From Bacillota bacterium (GTDB taxonomy: Bacteria > Bacillota > Clostridia > Christensenellales > Aristaeellaceae), in contig JAEYRW010000168.1 in assembly GCA_023435435.1 (NCBI GenBank), positions 9,993 through 73,992 on the forward strand: 64,000 bases of DNA, in the 5' to 3' direction. Below, piece after piece: positions 51,184 through 58,871 of the stretch. Every line of letters begins with the position of its first letter. The stretch's first letter is position 1. The notes under the pieces were generated by a model that ran no database searches, was not told where the DNA came from, and saw nothing but the letters and a program-made list of their open reading frames with translations. Position numbers and translations under genes: made by a program.

Positions 51184-52026
51184 ATGGATTTTGCGAAGAT
51201 TGCGGAGGCGCTTCGGCACATTGAGGCGCATCTGGGCGAGGAAGTGGATCTGGACGGCGTGGCGCGCGGTTTTTACTTTTCGCCCTACTATTTTCACCGG
51301 GTGTTTACCGCCATCGTGGGCGCGCCCTTCGCCTCCTACGTCCGGTGGCGGCGGCTCCTCCGGGCGTGCGCGCTGCTGGCGGGGACGGACGGCGGCGTCA
51401 CCGAAATCGCGCTGGACTGCGGCTTTTCGTCGGCGCAGGCGTTCGCCCGGGCGTTCCGCCGGACGTTCGGCGTCTCGCCCGCTGTGTACCGAAAGGCGGG
51501 CCGAACGCCGGAAATCGAGACGGTGGAAGAGATGGTCGTCAAGTTTACCAACCGACTGAAGGGAGGAATTCTCGTGAATCCAAGGATTGTCAAAAAGGGC
51601 GCGCTCACCATCGCGGGCGTGTCGGGGGACGGGGCGGACACGGCGGAGGTGTGGCAACGGTTCATGGCGCGCATCGCGGAGGCGGACATGCCCGGCAAGC
51701 TGTCCGGCAGCGGCTACGAGGTACGGATCTATGACGGGCGTGCGTGCGCCGTACACGCGGGCTATGCGGTTTCCGGGGCCGTGGACGCGCCGTATGCGCG
51801 GTGCCGTCTGCCCGCCGGCGAGTACGCGGCGTTCGATGTGTACGTGGCGCGCGGGTACGGGAGCGAAAACGCCGCCATGGACGAATGGCTGAAAACCAAC
51901 GACAGAGGGTACCGGCAGCGGCTCGTGGACGGGAAGCATGTGGCGGTGGAGTATTACGATGAGCGCTTCAACGGCGCGGCGGAGGATTCCGTCGTGGAAA
52001 TCTGGGTGCCGATTGAAAAAGGCTGA
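51184..52026 (+). CDS. AraC-family regulator with C-terminal GyrI-like domain
   Basis: 280 aa. The first about 105 residues are the two AraC helix-turn-helix motifs (YFSPYYFHRVFTAIVGAPFA, VTEIALDCGFSSAQAFARAF, FGVSPAVYR). From about 140 an effector-binding GyrI/Rob-type domain follows (ITIAGVSGDG-like start, CRLPAGEYAAFDVYVARGYG, EYYDERF, VEIWVPI). Such proteins bind hydrophobic cations or drugs. The 3' end carries the -35 box of the cupin gene downstream, and a 20-bp fragment of it is repeated at 53275. Confidence 0.9.
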   Translation: MDFAKIAEALRHIEAHLGEEVDLDGVARGFYFSPYYFHRVFTAIVGAPFASYVRWRRLLRACALLAGTDGGVTEIALDCGFSSAQAFARAFRRTFGVSPAVYRKAGRTPEIETVEEMVVKFTNRLKGGILVNPRIVKKGALTIAGVSGDGADTAEVWQRFMARIAEADMPGKLSGSGYEVRIYDGRACAVHAGYAVSGAVDAPYARCRLPAGEYAAFDVYVARGYGSENAAMDEWLKTNDRGYRQRLVDGKHVAVEYYDERFNGAAEDSVVEIWVPIEKG

Positions 52027-52078
52027 CGGTTCTGCTATGATGGCTTCATCGGGCCCGTGAAGGGCGGAAAGGTCGGAA
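52006..52078 (+). repeat. Direct repeat copy 1: araC tail, promoter and leader of the first cupin
   Basis: Begins GTGCCGATTGAAAAAGGCTG, inside the AraC stop region, and carries TTGAAA-N17-TATGAT (52013-52041) and a leader with GAAGGGCGGAAAGG. The second copy, nearly identical, is at 53275-53347. Confidence 0.85.
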
Positions 52079-52079
52079 C

Positions 52080-52553
52080 ATGCGCATGGGAGAGATCATT
52101 TTCGGGAATACCAGGGATTCCGAGCTCGTGCACAAAAACGATCATCCGGACTATGCGTATTGCGGCTACGATCTTGTGCCCGAGTCCGAGACGGAACTGT
52201 GCACGCTGGGCCGCTACGAGCTGCCGCCGGGGAAGTCCGCGTATCCCTACCACTGTCACATGCGCAACGAGGAGGTCTTCTACATCCTCTCCGGCCGGGG
52301 GCTCCTGCGCACCCCCGCGGGGGAGCGGGTCGTCGGGCCCGGCGAGTCCGTGTTTTTTCCCGCGGGGGAGGCGGGCGCCCATAAGATCACCAACACTTCA
52401 GAAACCGAGCCGCTCGTCTACCTCGACTTTGACGTGTGCCATTCCTTTGACGTGTGCCTCTACCCCGATTCAGGCAAGATCGGCATCTATGGATCCTCGT
52501 TGAGACAGATTTACGAGATGAAGGATCGGGTGGATTACGATCAGGGCGAGTGA
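52080..52553 (+). CDS. Cupin-domain protein, copy 1
   Basis: 157 aa single-domain cupin. Metal-site motif 1 is AYPYHCHMRNEEVFYILSGR (His, His, Glu), and motif 2 lies near GEAGAHKITNTSETE (His). RVVGPGESVFFPAGE lies between. Such proteins bind metal and a small ligand or act as isomerases or dioxygenases; the substrate is unknown. The ATG at 52080 follows GGCGGAAAGG, a second ATG is two codons in. It is driven by a promoter lying partly in the araC gene. A close paralogue is at 53354. Confidence 0.88.
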   Translation: MRMGEIIFGNTRDSELVHKNDHPDYAYCGYDLVPESETELCTLGRYELPPGKSAYPYHCHMRNEEVFYILSGRGLLRTPAGERVVGPGESVFFPAGEAGAHKITNTSETEPLVYLDFDVCHSFDVCLYPDSGKIGIYGSSLRQIYEMKDRVDYDQGE

Positions 52554-52699
52554 CGCCGGGGGCGAAAGCATGCGGAAGGGAGTGAATCACAACGTCTGAA
52601 GAAAGCAACGCGCCCTTCGATCAGGCGGGAGATCGACCCGACCCCCAAATAGAGGACGAAATCCGTGAACGCCTCGACGGCGATCTGAGGGAAACCGCG

Positions 52700-53101
52700 T
52701 TGGGGTTTATCGCGTCCTTGAAAGAGAGCCAATTGACGCCAAAACGGTGGTTTGGGGAAAATTACTGGAGAATACCCTATGAAGGGAATTACTTGTGCGG
52801 CATGGTCGTCAATCGGGGGAAATGGCGCATTTGGTTCTTCTGGGGCGATTACAGTGGCGAATTTGACGAAGGAATGATCAGGATCGTTCATGGCGGCGTG
52901 ATGCCCTGCGTGTCCTGTACGGGGGACGACTGCCCAAAGGGAAAAGACATAACGGTTTTCGGCAGGGCGTTTGCCAACGCGTGCTTCCAATTCCCGATTC
53001 AATTTGAGAATCCCGACGGCGACACTTTGGACTGCGTTCGGAAATTGATGGACCATTGGAAGAAAGTGGCGCCGTACAGTGATTCCTGGCATTGCCGTTG
53101 A
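52700..53101 (+). CDS. Uncharacterised soluble protein between the cupin genes
   Basis: 133 aa from a TTG at 52700 preceded by GAGGGA. The open frame continues in good style for 36 more codons upstream to an ACG at 52592 (SEESNAPFDQ, EDEIRERLDGDLRETALGF), nine bases after a strong GGAAGGGAG site, where an ATG would be expected. So either translation starts at TTG, at a rare codon, or the start is mutated. Cys residues cluster in MPCVSCTGDDCPKGKD and Trp is frequent (WRIWFFWGDYSGEF). No family recognised. Confidence 0.55.
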   Translation: MGFIASLKESQLTPKRWFGENYWRIPYEGNYLCGMVVNRGKWRIWFFWGDYSGEFDEGMIRIVHGGVMPCVSCTGDDCPKGKDITVFGRAFANACFQFPIQFENPDGDTLDCVRKLMDHWKKVAPYSDSWHCR

Positions 53102-53274
53102 CTTGCTTACTCGCATGGGGGCGACCGGATGGTTGCCCTTTTCATATGGAAGGGCCGCCGCAAAGAATCCCTCCCATCCCCAAAAGCTGCGCGGAAGCCT
53201 GAATTTTCGCCGTTTCTTCCTTGGTGGGGAGGAGTTTCTCAAGAGGTTATCCCCCCTTTTCTCTTGAGAGGCGC

Positions 53275-53347
53275 GTGCCGATTGAAAAAGGCTGACGGTT
53301 CTGCTATGATGGCATCATCGGGCCCGTGAAGGGCGGAAAGGCGGGAA
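53275..53347 (+). repeat. Direct repeat copy 2: promoter and leader of the second cupin
   Basis: Nearly identical to 52006-52078, including the orphan 20-bp end of the AraC reading frame, TTGAAA (53282-53287) and TATGAT (53305-53310) 17 bp apart. This shows the cupin unit was duplicated in tandem together with its promoter. Confidence 0.85.
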
Positions 53348-53353
53348 AAGGGC

Positions 53354-53821
53354 ATGGGAGAAGCTGTTTTCGCAAGCGAGGGAAATTCGGAGGTCATGCA
53401 CAGGGACGATCATCCGGGCTATGAGTTCTACCGGCACGATCTGGTGCCCGCCGGAAAGGCGGAGGAATGCGCCATGGGGCTTTACAAGGTGCCGCCGGGA
53501 AAGTCCGCCTATCCCTATCACTACCACCTGAAAAATGAGGAAGTCTTCTATATTCTCTCCGGCAGGGGGCTTCTCAGGACGCCAACGGGGGAGCGGGTCG
53601 TCGGCCCCGGCGATTCCGTCTTCTTTCCCGCCTGCGAGGCGGGCGCCCACAAGATCACAAATATTTCGCCCGACGAAATGCTGGTCTACCTCGATTTCGA
53701 CGTGCGCCACGATCTGGACGTCTGCTTCTATCCCGATTCCGGCAAGGTTGGCATCTGGGGGCGGGGCGTGCGCGAGCTGCACAAGGGGAGCGAACAGTTG
53801 GGATACTACGACGGCGAATGA
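53354..53821 (+). CDS. Cupin-domain protein, copy 2
   Basis: 155 aa, similar along its whole length to the protein at 52080. The metal motifs are retained (AYPYHYHLKNEEVFYILSGR; CEAGAHKITNISPDE), RVVGPGDSVFFPA is nearly the same, and both end in YDGE or YDQGE. The ATG at 53354 follows GGCGGGAAAAGG. Divergence between the proteins (about a third of residues) exceeds that of their promoters, so coding sequences evolved while the promoter was kept, or the promoter was homogenised. Confidence 0.88.
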   Translation: MGEAVFASEGNSEVMHRDDHPGYEFYRHDLVPAGKAEECAMGLYKVPPGKSAYPYHYHLKNEEVFYILSGRGLLRTPTGERVVGPGDSVFFPACEAGAHKITNISPDEMLVYLDFDVRHDLDVCFYPDSGKVGIWGRGVRELHKGSEQLGYYDGE

Positions 53822-53838
53822 CAAGGCGCATCCCCAAA

Positions 53839-53908
53839 TCGGCGGCGCGGCCGGGAAAAGTCGGTTTGCCCCGGGCAAACAGGCATTCCCCCGCGCCGCC
53901 GAATCTCT
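53839..53908 (+). terminator. Composite hairpin, probable terminator after the second cupin
   Basis: The outer stem TCGGCGGCGCGG (53839-53850) / CCGCGCCGCCGA (53891-53902) is perfect. The inner perfect hairpin is GTTTGCCC-C-GGGCAAAC (53864-53880). A modest TCTTT follows. Its complexity exceeds an ordinary terminator. Confidence 0.6.
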
Positions 53909-53931
53909 TTCTGGCGGAAAACCGGGCGCGC

Positions 53932-53960
53932 TTGCAATCCAATGAATCATCTACTATAAT
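53932..53960 (+). promoter_or_regulatory. Promoter of the LicD/TarI surface-polymer operon
   Basis: TTGCAA (53932-53937) and perfect TATAAT (53955-53960) with a 17-bp spacer, about 40 bp before the licD-like start. Confidence 0.75.
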
Positions 53961-53998
53961 AACCCTTGACACAACAAATAAATGGAGAAACTTCCCGC

Positions 53999-54862
53999 AT
54001 GATCGACAGCCACGAGTTTTTGGGCGATACGGGGCCCGAGGTGCCCTTTGAGGAGATCCGGCCCATCCAGCTGGGCATCCTCGACGCGATTACCGGATTC
54101 TGCGACGCGCACGGGCTTCGCTACTATATTTCAGGCGGCACGCTGCTGGGCGCGGTGCGCCACGGCGGCTACATTCCCTGGGACGACGACATCGACCTCA
54201 ACATGCCGCGCCCGGATTGCGACAGATTGCTCGAGCTGACCGGCGGCAGAATCGGCGAAAACATTGAAATCGGCGCGGCGGACGGCCCCATCCGGCACTC
54301 GGTGCCCTTTGTGCGCGCCTACGACACGGACTACCTTCTCCGGCTCGAGAGCGAGAAGGGCGTGATCCGCGCGTATTCCAACGTGTCCATCGACATTTTC
54401 CCCATCGACGGACTGCCCAGGCACGAATGGGCGTCCCGGGTGCACTACTTTTTCGCGAAATCCCTCGTCATCCTCCGGCGCGTTGCGTACTACCGGGAGC
54501 TCACCGGGGACTGGGACTGGCACCGGCTGATCCGCTTCGCGGCCTATCTGCCGGCCAAGGCCGTGGGCTGGCGGACGTGGAACCGCCTCATCCAGAAGCT
54601 CAGCCGGATGTACGGCTACGAGAAGAGCGAGAAGGTGGGCGTGGTCTGCTGCTGCGTGCATACCAACGAGGAGCGCATGGGACGGGACGTGTACGGCGAG
54701 GCGCAGACCATGCCGTTTGAGGATCGCGCGTACAAGGCGCCCCAAAAGCCGGAGGAGTACCTCAAGCGCATTTACGGCGACTTTATGAAGCTGCCGCCCA
54801 GGGAAAAGCAGATTCGGCACCACCACTACACGGTCTTTCACCTGAAGGAGGCGCGCAAATGA
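53999..54862 (+). CDS. LicD-family phosphotransferase
   Basis: 287 aa. The LicD nucleotidyltransferase-fold signature is clear: YYISGGTLLGAVRHGGYIPW then DDDIDLNMPRPD (residues about 42-75), and VSIDIFPIDGLP later. LicD proteins transfer phosphocholine, phosphoribitol or related groups from CDP-linked donors to sugars of surface polymers. I place the start at the ATG 53999 after GGAGAA; an upstream TTG is in frame. First gene of a plus-strand operon, with 4-bp overlap to the cytidylyltransferase. Confidence 0.9.
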   Translation: MIDSHEFLGDTGPEVPFEEIRPIQLGILDAITGFCDAHGLRYYISGGTLLGAVRHGGYIPWDDDIDLNMPRPDCDRLLELTGGRIGENIEIGAADGPIRHSVPFVRAYDTDYLLRLESEKGVIRAYSNVSIDIFPIDGLPRHEWASRVHYFFAKSLVILRRVAYYRELTGDWDWHRLIRFAAYLPAKAVGWRTWNRLIQKLSRMYGYEKSEKVGVVCCCVHTNEERMGRDVYGEAQTMPFEDRAYKAPQKPEEYLKRIYGDFMKLPPREKQIRHHHYTVFHLKEARK

Positions 54863-55563
54863 ACGTCGCGACCGTCATCGCGGGCGGCACCGGCAGCCGG
54901 ATGCACATGGACATTCCCAAGCAGTTCATCAACATCTACGACAAGCCCGTCATCATCTATACCCTCGAAGGGTTCCAAAGACATCCCGAAATCGACGCCA
55001 TCGAGGTCGTTTGCCTCGACGGCTGGCGGGACGTGCTCGAGCGCTACGCCGCCCAGTACGGCATCACAAAGCTCAAGTGGATCGTTCCCGGCGGAAATTC
55101 GGGGCAGGAATCCATCCGGAACGGCGTGTATCACCTCGAGGACAAGCTTTCGCCGGACGACATCTGCATCATTCACGACGGCATCCGCCCGATGGTGGAT
55201 TCGTCGGTTCTGTCGGACGTGATCCGGGTGTGCATGCTTCACGGAAACGCCGTCACCGCCACGCTCTTTACCGAGCAGATTTTCCGTGCCCGGGACGAAT
55301 CCACCACCGCGGAATACATTCCCCGGGACAGCGTGCGCAAGGTTGCGACCCCCCAGGCGTACAGATACGGCATCCTGCTCGCGGCCTACCGCCGGGCGTT
55401 CGCGGAAGAGATCGGCATTTACGGCTCCTCGTACACCAATACCATGATGGTGGACTTAGGGTACACGCTTCACTTTGCGGCGGGCTCCGATAAGAACATC
55501 AAGCTGACCACCAAGGACGACCTGGAGCTTTTCAAGGCGTACCTGAGAATGGAGCGCGAGTGA
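54859..55563 (+). CDS. Cytidylyltransferase, TarI/IspD family
   Basis: 234 aa. Nucleotide-binding start VIAGGTGSRMHMDIPKQFIN. ESIRNGVYHL, IHDGIRPMVDSSVLSD and KVATPQAYRYGILLAAYRRA follow, then YGSSYTNTMMVDLGY and IKLTTKDDLELF. It makes a CDP-alcohol: CDP-ribitol/CDP-glycerol type in TarI, CDP-methylerythritol in IspD. The LicD and CDP-glycerol-transferase neighbours favour a TarI-like role. No TarJ-type dehydrogenase is adjacent. Confidence 0.86.
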   Translation: MNVATVIAGGTGSRMHMDIPKQFINIYDKPVIIYTLEGFQRHPEIDAIEVVCLDGWRDVLERYAAQYGITKLKWIVPGGNSGQESIRNGVYHLEDKLSPDDICIIHDGIRPMVDSSVLSDVIRVCMLHGNAVTATLFTEQIFRARDESTTAEYIPRDSVRKVATPQAYRYGILLAAYRRAFAEEIGIYGSSYTNTMMVDLGYTLHFAAGSDKNIKLTTKDDLELFKAYLRMERE

Positions 55564-56486
55564 TGAGCCTTTCGGGAAAGACGGCGCTGGTCACGGGCGC
55601 CACGGGGCTCATCGGCGCGGAGGTGGTCTCGGCGCTGGCGGCGGCGGGATGCGCGGTGGTTTCCGCCGTGCGCGACCTCTCCCGGGCGGCTGGGCGCGCG
55701 GTTTTCTACGACGCGGAAAAGCCCTTGGATTTTGATTTTTCCGTGGACTTTATCGTCCATGCGGCCAGCGGCGCGCATCCGCTGGCCTACGCCCGCGACC
55801 CGGCGGGCGTCATGCGCCAGAACGTTTACGGCACCATGAACCTTCTCGACTACGCCCGTGATTGCGGCGCGCGGCTTCTCTTCCTCTCGTCGGGGGAGGT
55901 GTACGGCCTTTCCCCCGCGCCGGAGGCGGGCTTTCCGGAGGAATTCACGGGGGTGCTTGAGACCATGGATCCCCGTGCCTGCTACCCCGAAAGCAAGCGG
56001 TGCGCGGAGACGATGGTGGCGAGCTGGGTCAGTCAATACGGCGCGGACGCGTTGGTGGCGCGGCTTTGCCACGTCTATGGCCCGTCCGTTTCCCCCGCCA
56101 ACAGCCGCGCCGACGCCCAATTCCTCCGGGACGCGCTGGCGGGCCGGGACATTCTCATGAAGTCGGCGGGAGACCAGGTGCGCTCGTTTCTGTATGCGGG
56201 GGACGCCGCCCGGGCCATTCTCCTGCTGCTCGAAAAGGGCGAGGCCGGGCGCGCGTACAACGTCGCGGGCCGGTTCGCCCATTCCATCCGGGAATACGCC
56301 CAAACCCTCGCGGACGTGGCGGGGGTGCGCCTCCGCTTTGAGAACCCCGACGACGTGGAGAAGGCGGGGTATTCCAAGGTCCGGCGCGCGGTGCTGGACC
56401 CCTCCCGCATCGAATCCCTCGGTTTCCGGGCGGAATACGACCTCGCAAAGGGTCTGAAGGAGACATACGACAGATGCCGCGCCTGA
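55563..56486 (+). CDS. NAD-dependent epimerase/dehydratase (extended SDR)
   Basis: 307 aa. ALVTGATGLIGAEVVSALAA (cofactor loop), VDFIVHAASGAHPLAYARDP, NVYGTMNLLDYARD, LFLSSGEVYGLSP and the catalytic YPESKRCAETM (Tyr-x3-Lys), then RLCHVYGPSVSP and RSFLYAGDAARAILLLL. A sugar-nucleotide epimerase or reductase of the UDP-glucuronate-decarboxylase-like branch. In this operon it may provide the sugar or the reduced alcohol for the polymer. The ATG at 55563 overlaps the previous stop by one base. Confidence 0.88.
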   Translation: MSLSGKTALVTGATGLIGAEVVSALAAAGCAVVSAVRDLSRAAGRAVFYDAEKPLDFDFSVDFIVHAASGAHPLAYARDPAGVMRQNVYGTMNLLDYARDCGARLLFLSSGEVYGLSPAPEAGFPEEFTGVLETMDPRACYPESKRCAETMVASWVSQYGADALVARLCHVYGPSVSPANSRADAQFLRDALAGRDILMKSAGDQVRSFLYAGDAARAILLLLEKGEAGRAYNVAGRFAHSIREYAQTLADVAGVRLRFENPDDVEKAGYSKVRRAVLDPSRIESLGFRAEYDLAKGLKETYDRCRA

Positions 56487-57673
56487 AAATTGTCACCGAT
56501 CTCAAGGTATGGATGAAGCGCAGTCCCATCAGGGGTGCGGGCCGCCTTGTTCTCGAAAACTTCCGCACCCTTTCCATGATCGCCTGCCGGACGCTTTCCG
56601 GAATCGACCGGGACAAGATTGTCTTTTCCTGCTTCAACGCGCGCACCTACGGCGACAACCTGAAGCCCATTTCGGAACTGCTGCACGAAATGCGCCCCGG
56701 GACAAAGATCGTCTGGATGTTCCGCGACCCGGCGTCCAAAACGGGCGTCGTGCCGGATTATGTGACCCTGCGCGACCCCATTTCGGCGGCGGGGCTTCGG
56801 GAATACGCCACCGCCCGGGTGTGGGTGGACAACTTCACGCTGCCGCGCTACCTCAAGCGGCGGATGGGCGGTCAGTTTTACCTCAATACCTGGCACGGCG
56901 ATCGGGCGTTCAAGAAAATTGCCTACGACGCGTTTCCCGAAAGGCGGCTGCGCATCGAGGAAACGTGCGACCTCATGCTCGCGGGCAGCGAATTTGGAAA
57001 GAAAATGATGCGCTCCGCGTTCCGGTACGAAGGCGAGCTGCTCGCCGCGGGCGGGCCGCGCAACGACGTCCTCGTGCGGAACGATCCGGCCCGGCGGCGG
57101 TTGATCCGGGAAAAGCTGGGCGTGCCCGAGGGCGCGCGGCTGCTCATTTACTGTCCCACCTTCCGGGATTCCACGCGGCTCAAGGCGTTCCACTGCCCCA
57201 TCGATCTGGAAGCGGCGCTTTCCGCCCTGGAGCAAAAAACCGGGGAGAAGTGGCTGTGCCTGTTTCGGGCCCATCAGCTTGCCAAGGGCGGACTCGACCT
57301 GAAGGCGGGCGGGCGGCTTCTCGACATGACGGGGTACGAGGACATGGCGGACCTTCTGCTCGTTTCGGACGCGCTGATCACGGATTATTCCTCCGCCGCC
57401 ATGGACTTCGCGCTCACGGGACGGCCGATTTTCCTGTATCAGGACGATCTCGACGAATACGTCAAGCGGGACAGGCGGCTGTACTTTGACATCGCGGAAT
57501 CCCCCTTCCTGGTGGCGCGGGACATGGGGGGCCTCCTGAGGCTCATCGCGGAAACCGACGCGGACGCCGCGCGCGAAAACTGCGCGGCCATCGGCAAATA
57601 CTTTGGGTTTATGGAAACGGGGCGCGCCACCGAGCGCGTTTGCGAAAGGATTGTAAAATGGATGGAAAAGTGA
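56474..57673 (+). CDS. CDP-glycerol/ribitol glycerophosphotransferase-like
   Basis: 399 aa. TagB/TagF/TarL family: FYLNTWHGDRAFKKIAYDAF (the His-Gly motif), LLIYCPTFRDSTRL, FRAHQLA and SDALITDYSSAAMDFALTGR with PIFLYQDDLDEY. It transfers glycerol- or ribitol-phosphate from a CDP donor to a membrane-linked acceptor at the inner face. Shorter than full TagF polymerases, closer to TagB-type or catalytic-domain-only enzymes. Overlaps the epimerase by 13 bp and the next gene by 16 bp. Confidence 0.9.
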   Translation: MPRLKIVTDLKVWMKRSPIRGAGRLVLENFRTLSMIACRTLSGIDRDKIVFSCFNARTYGDNLKPISELLHEMRPGTKIVWMFRDPASKTGVVPDYVTLRDPISAAGLREYATARVWVDNFTLPRYLKRRMGGQFYLNTWHGDRAFKKIAYDAFPERRLRIEETCDLMLAGSEFGKKMMRSAFRYEGELLAAGGPRNDVLVRNDPARRRLIREKLGVPEGARLLIYCPTFRDSTRLKAFHCPIDLEAALSALEQKTGEKWLCLFRAHQLAKGGLDLKAGGRLLDMTGYEDMADLLLVSDALITDYSSAAMDFALTGRPIFLYQDDLDEYVKRDRRLYFDIAESPFLVARDMGGLLRLIAETDADAARENCAAIGKYFGFMETGRATERVCERIVKWMEK

Positions 57674-58860
57674 CGAAACTGTCCCGGACCGTGGATGCGG
57701 TGCTGGCGGCGTTTCTCATCGGGCTTATCCTGACCTTCGGCATCATGACCGTCTATCCCAACTTCAAAACGCTTTTCAATTCCGTGCGGCTCATGTCGCG
57801 GCTCGAGCAGTTCCTGCCGGACGACTACAACGCCCTCGACCTTCTGTCCGCGCGCATCAAATCGTTCGAGGCGACCTTCGGCGGCAGGCTTTGGGAGCAG
57901 GACAGGCTGGGCAAGCTGAACGCGGGCATCCAGTACGCCCTGGGCAAGAACATGATCACCACCGGCGACGCCAATATGGTGACGCTGGAAACAGGAGACC
58001 TTTACGACATCCAGATGCCCTCCGACATCGACGGCCAGCTCGACGAGATTCTCCGTTTCGCCGCGGCCCTCGACGTGCCGTTTACCTACGTCTACGAGCA
58101 CGCCACCAACTACGGCGACGACCGGCTGACCGGCGGCTATGCCCAGCTCGACTGGGGCGAGGAATTGGGGGACCAGATCGTTTCGACGCTGCGGGACGCG
58201 GGCGTCGATGTGCTCGACAGCCGCGCGGCGCTGGAGGGATTGCCCGCCTCGGCGCTCGTTTTGCGCACCGATCAGCACTGGACGCCCTACGCGGCGCTTT
58301 GCATGACCCGGGTTCTGGCGGAGAACATGGGGCTGGACGCGGATCTTCTCGACCCGAATCTGTTTGAGTCGGAAACGTTCCCCGAAAAATTCCTCGGCAA
58401 GTACGGCCAGCGGATCGGCGCCGCGCGCGTGGTGCCCGACGATTACACCGTTTACTGGCCGACCTATGAGACCAGCATCAGCCGCCACACCGTCAAGCAC
58501 GGCGGCGCCGAGGAGGACGTCACCGGCTCCTTCCGCGACGCGGCCATCAAGTGGGACAATCTCGCGGGCGAGGGTTGGAATACCGTCGCCTACAAGACCT
58601 ACGGGCTCACGGAGGCCTACGAACACTTCCACAACGACGCGGCCCCCGACATCACAATTCTGCTTTATAAGGATTCTTACGGCTCGCCCATCGGCGCGTT
58701 TCTCTCGCTGGTGGCCCGGGACGTGTATCTGGTGGACATGCGTCAAACGGACAAGGACGCCCTGGAATTTGTGGAGGCCATCAAGCCCGACCGCATCGTC
58801 ATGGCCTACAGCCGCCAGATGGTGATTCTGCACGAATACCGACTGTTTCACGATCAATAG
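57658..58860 (+). CDS. AlgX/DHHW-like membrane-anchored SGNH-fold protein
   Basis: 400 aa. One N-terminal membrane anchor (residues about 14-35), the rest extracellular. The DxH motif LRTDQHWTPYAALCMTR and the Ser motif LLYKDSYGSPIGAF match the catalytic layout of AlgJ/AlgX and DHHW-family proteins, which move or remove O-acetyl groups on surface polysaccharides. The ATG at 57658 follows AAAGGA. Operon context suggests modification of the same polymer. Acetyl transfer itself is inference, because no MBOAT partner is in the window. Confidence 0.8.
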   Translation: MDGKVTKLSRTVDAVLAAFLIGLILTFGIMTVYPNFKTLFNSVRLMSRLEQFLPDDYNALDLLSARIKSFEATFGGRLWEQDRLGKLNAGIQYALGKNMITTGDANMVTLETGDLYDIQMPSDIDGQLDEILRFAAALDVPFTYVYEHATNYGDDRLTGGYAQLDWGEELGDQIVSTLRDAGVDVLDSRAALEGLPASALVLRTDQHWTPYAALCMTRVLAENMGLDADLLDPNLFESETFPEKFLGKYGQRIGAARVVPDDYTVYWPTYETSISRHTVKHGGAEEDVTGSFRDAAIKWDNLAGEGWNTVAYKTYGLTEAYEHFHNDAAPDITILLYKDSYGSPIGAFLSLVARDVYLVDMRQTDKDALEFVEAIKPDRIVMAYSRQMVILHEYRLFHDQ

Positions 58861-58871
58861 GAGGGGTTTCT

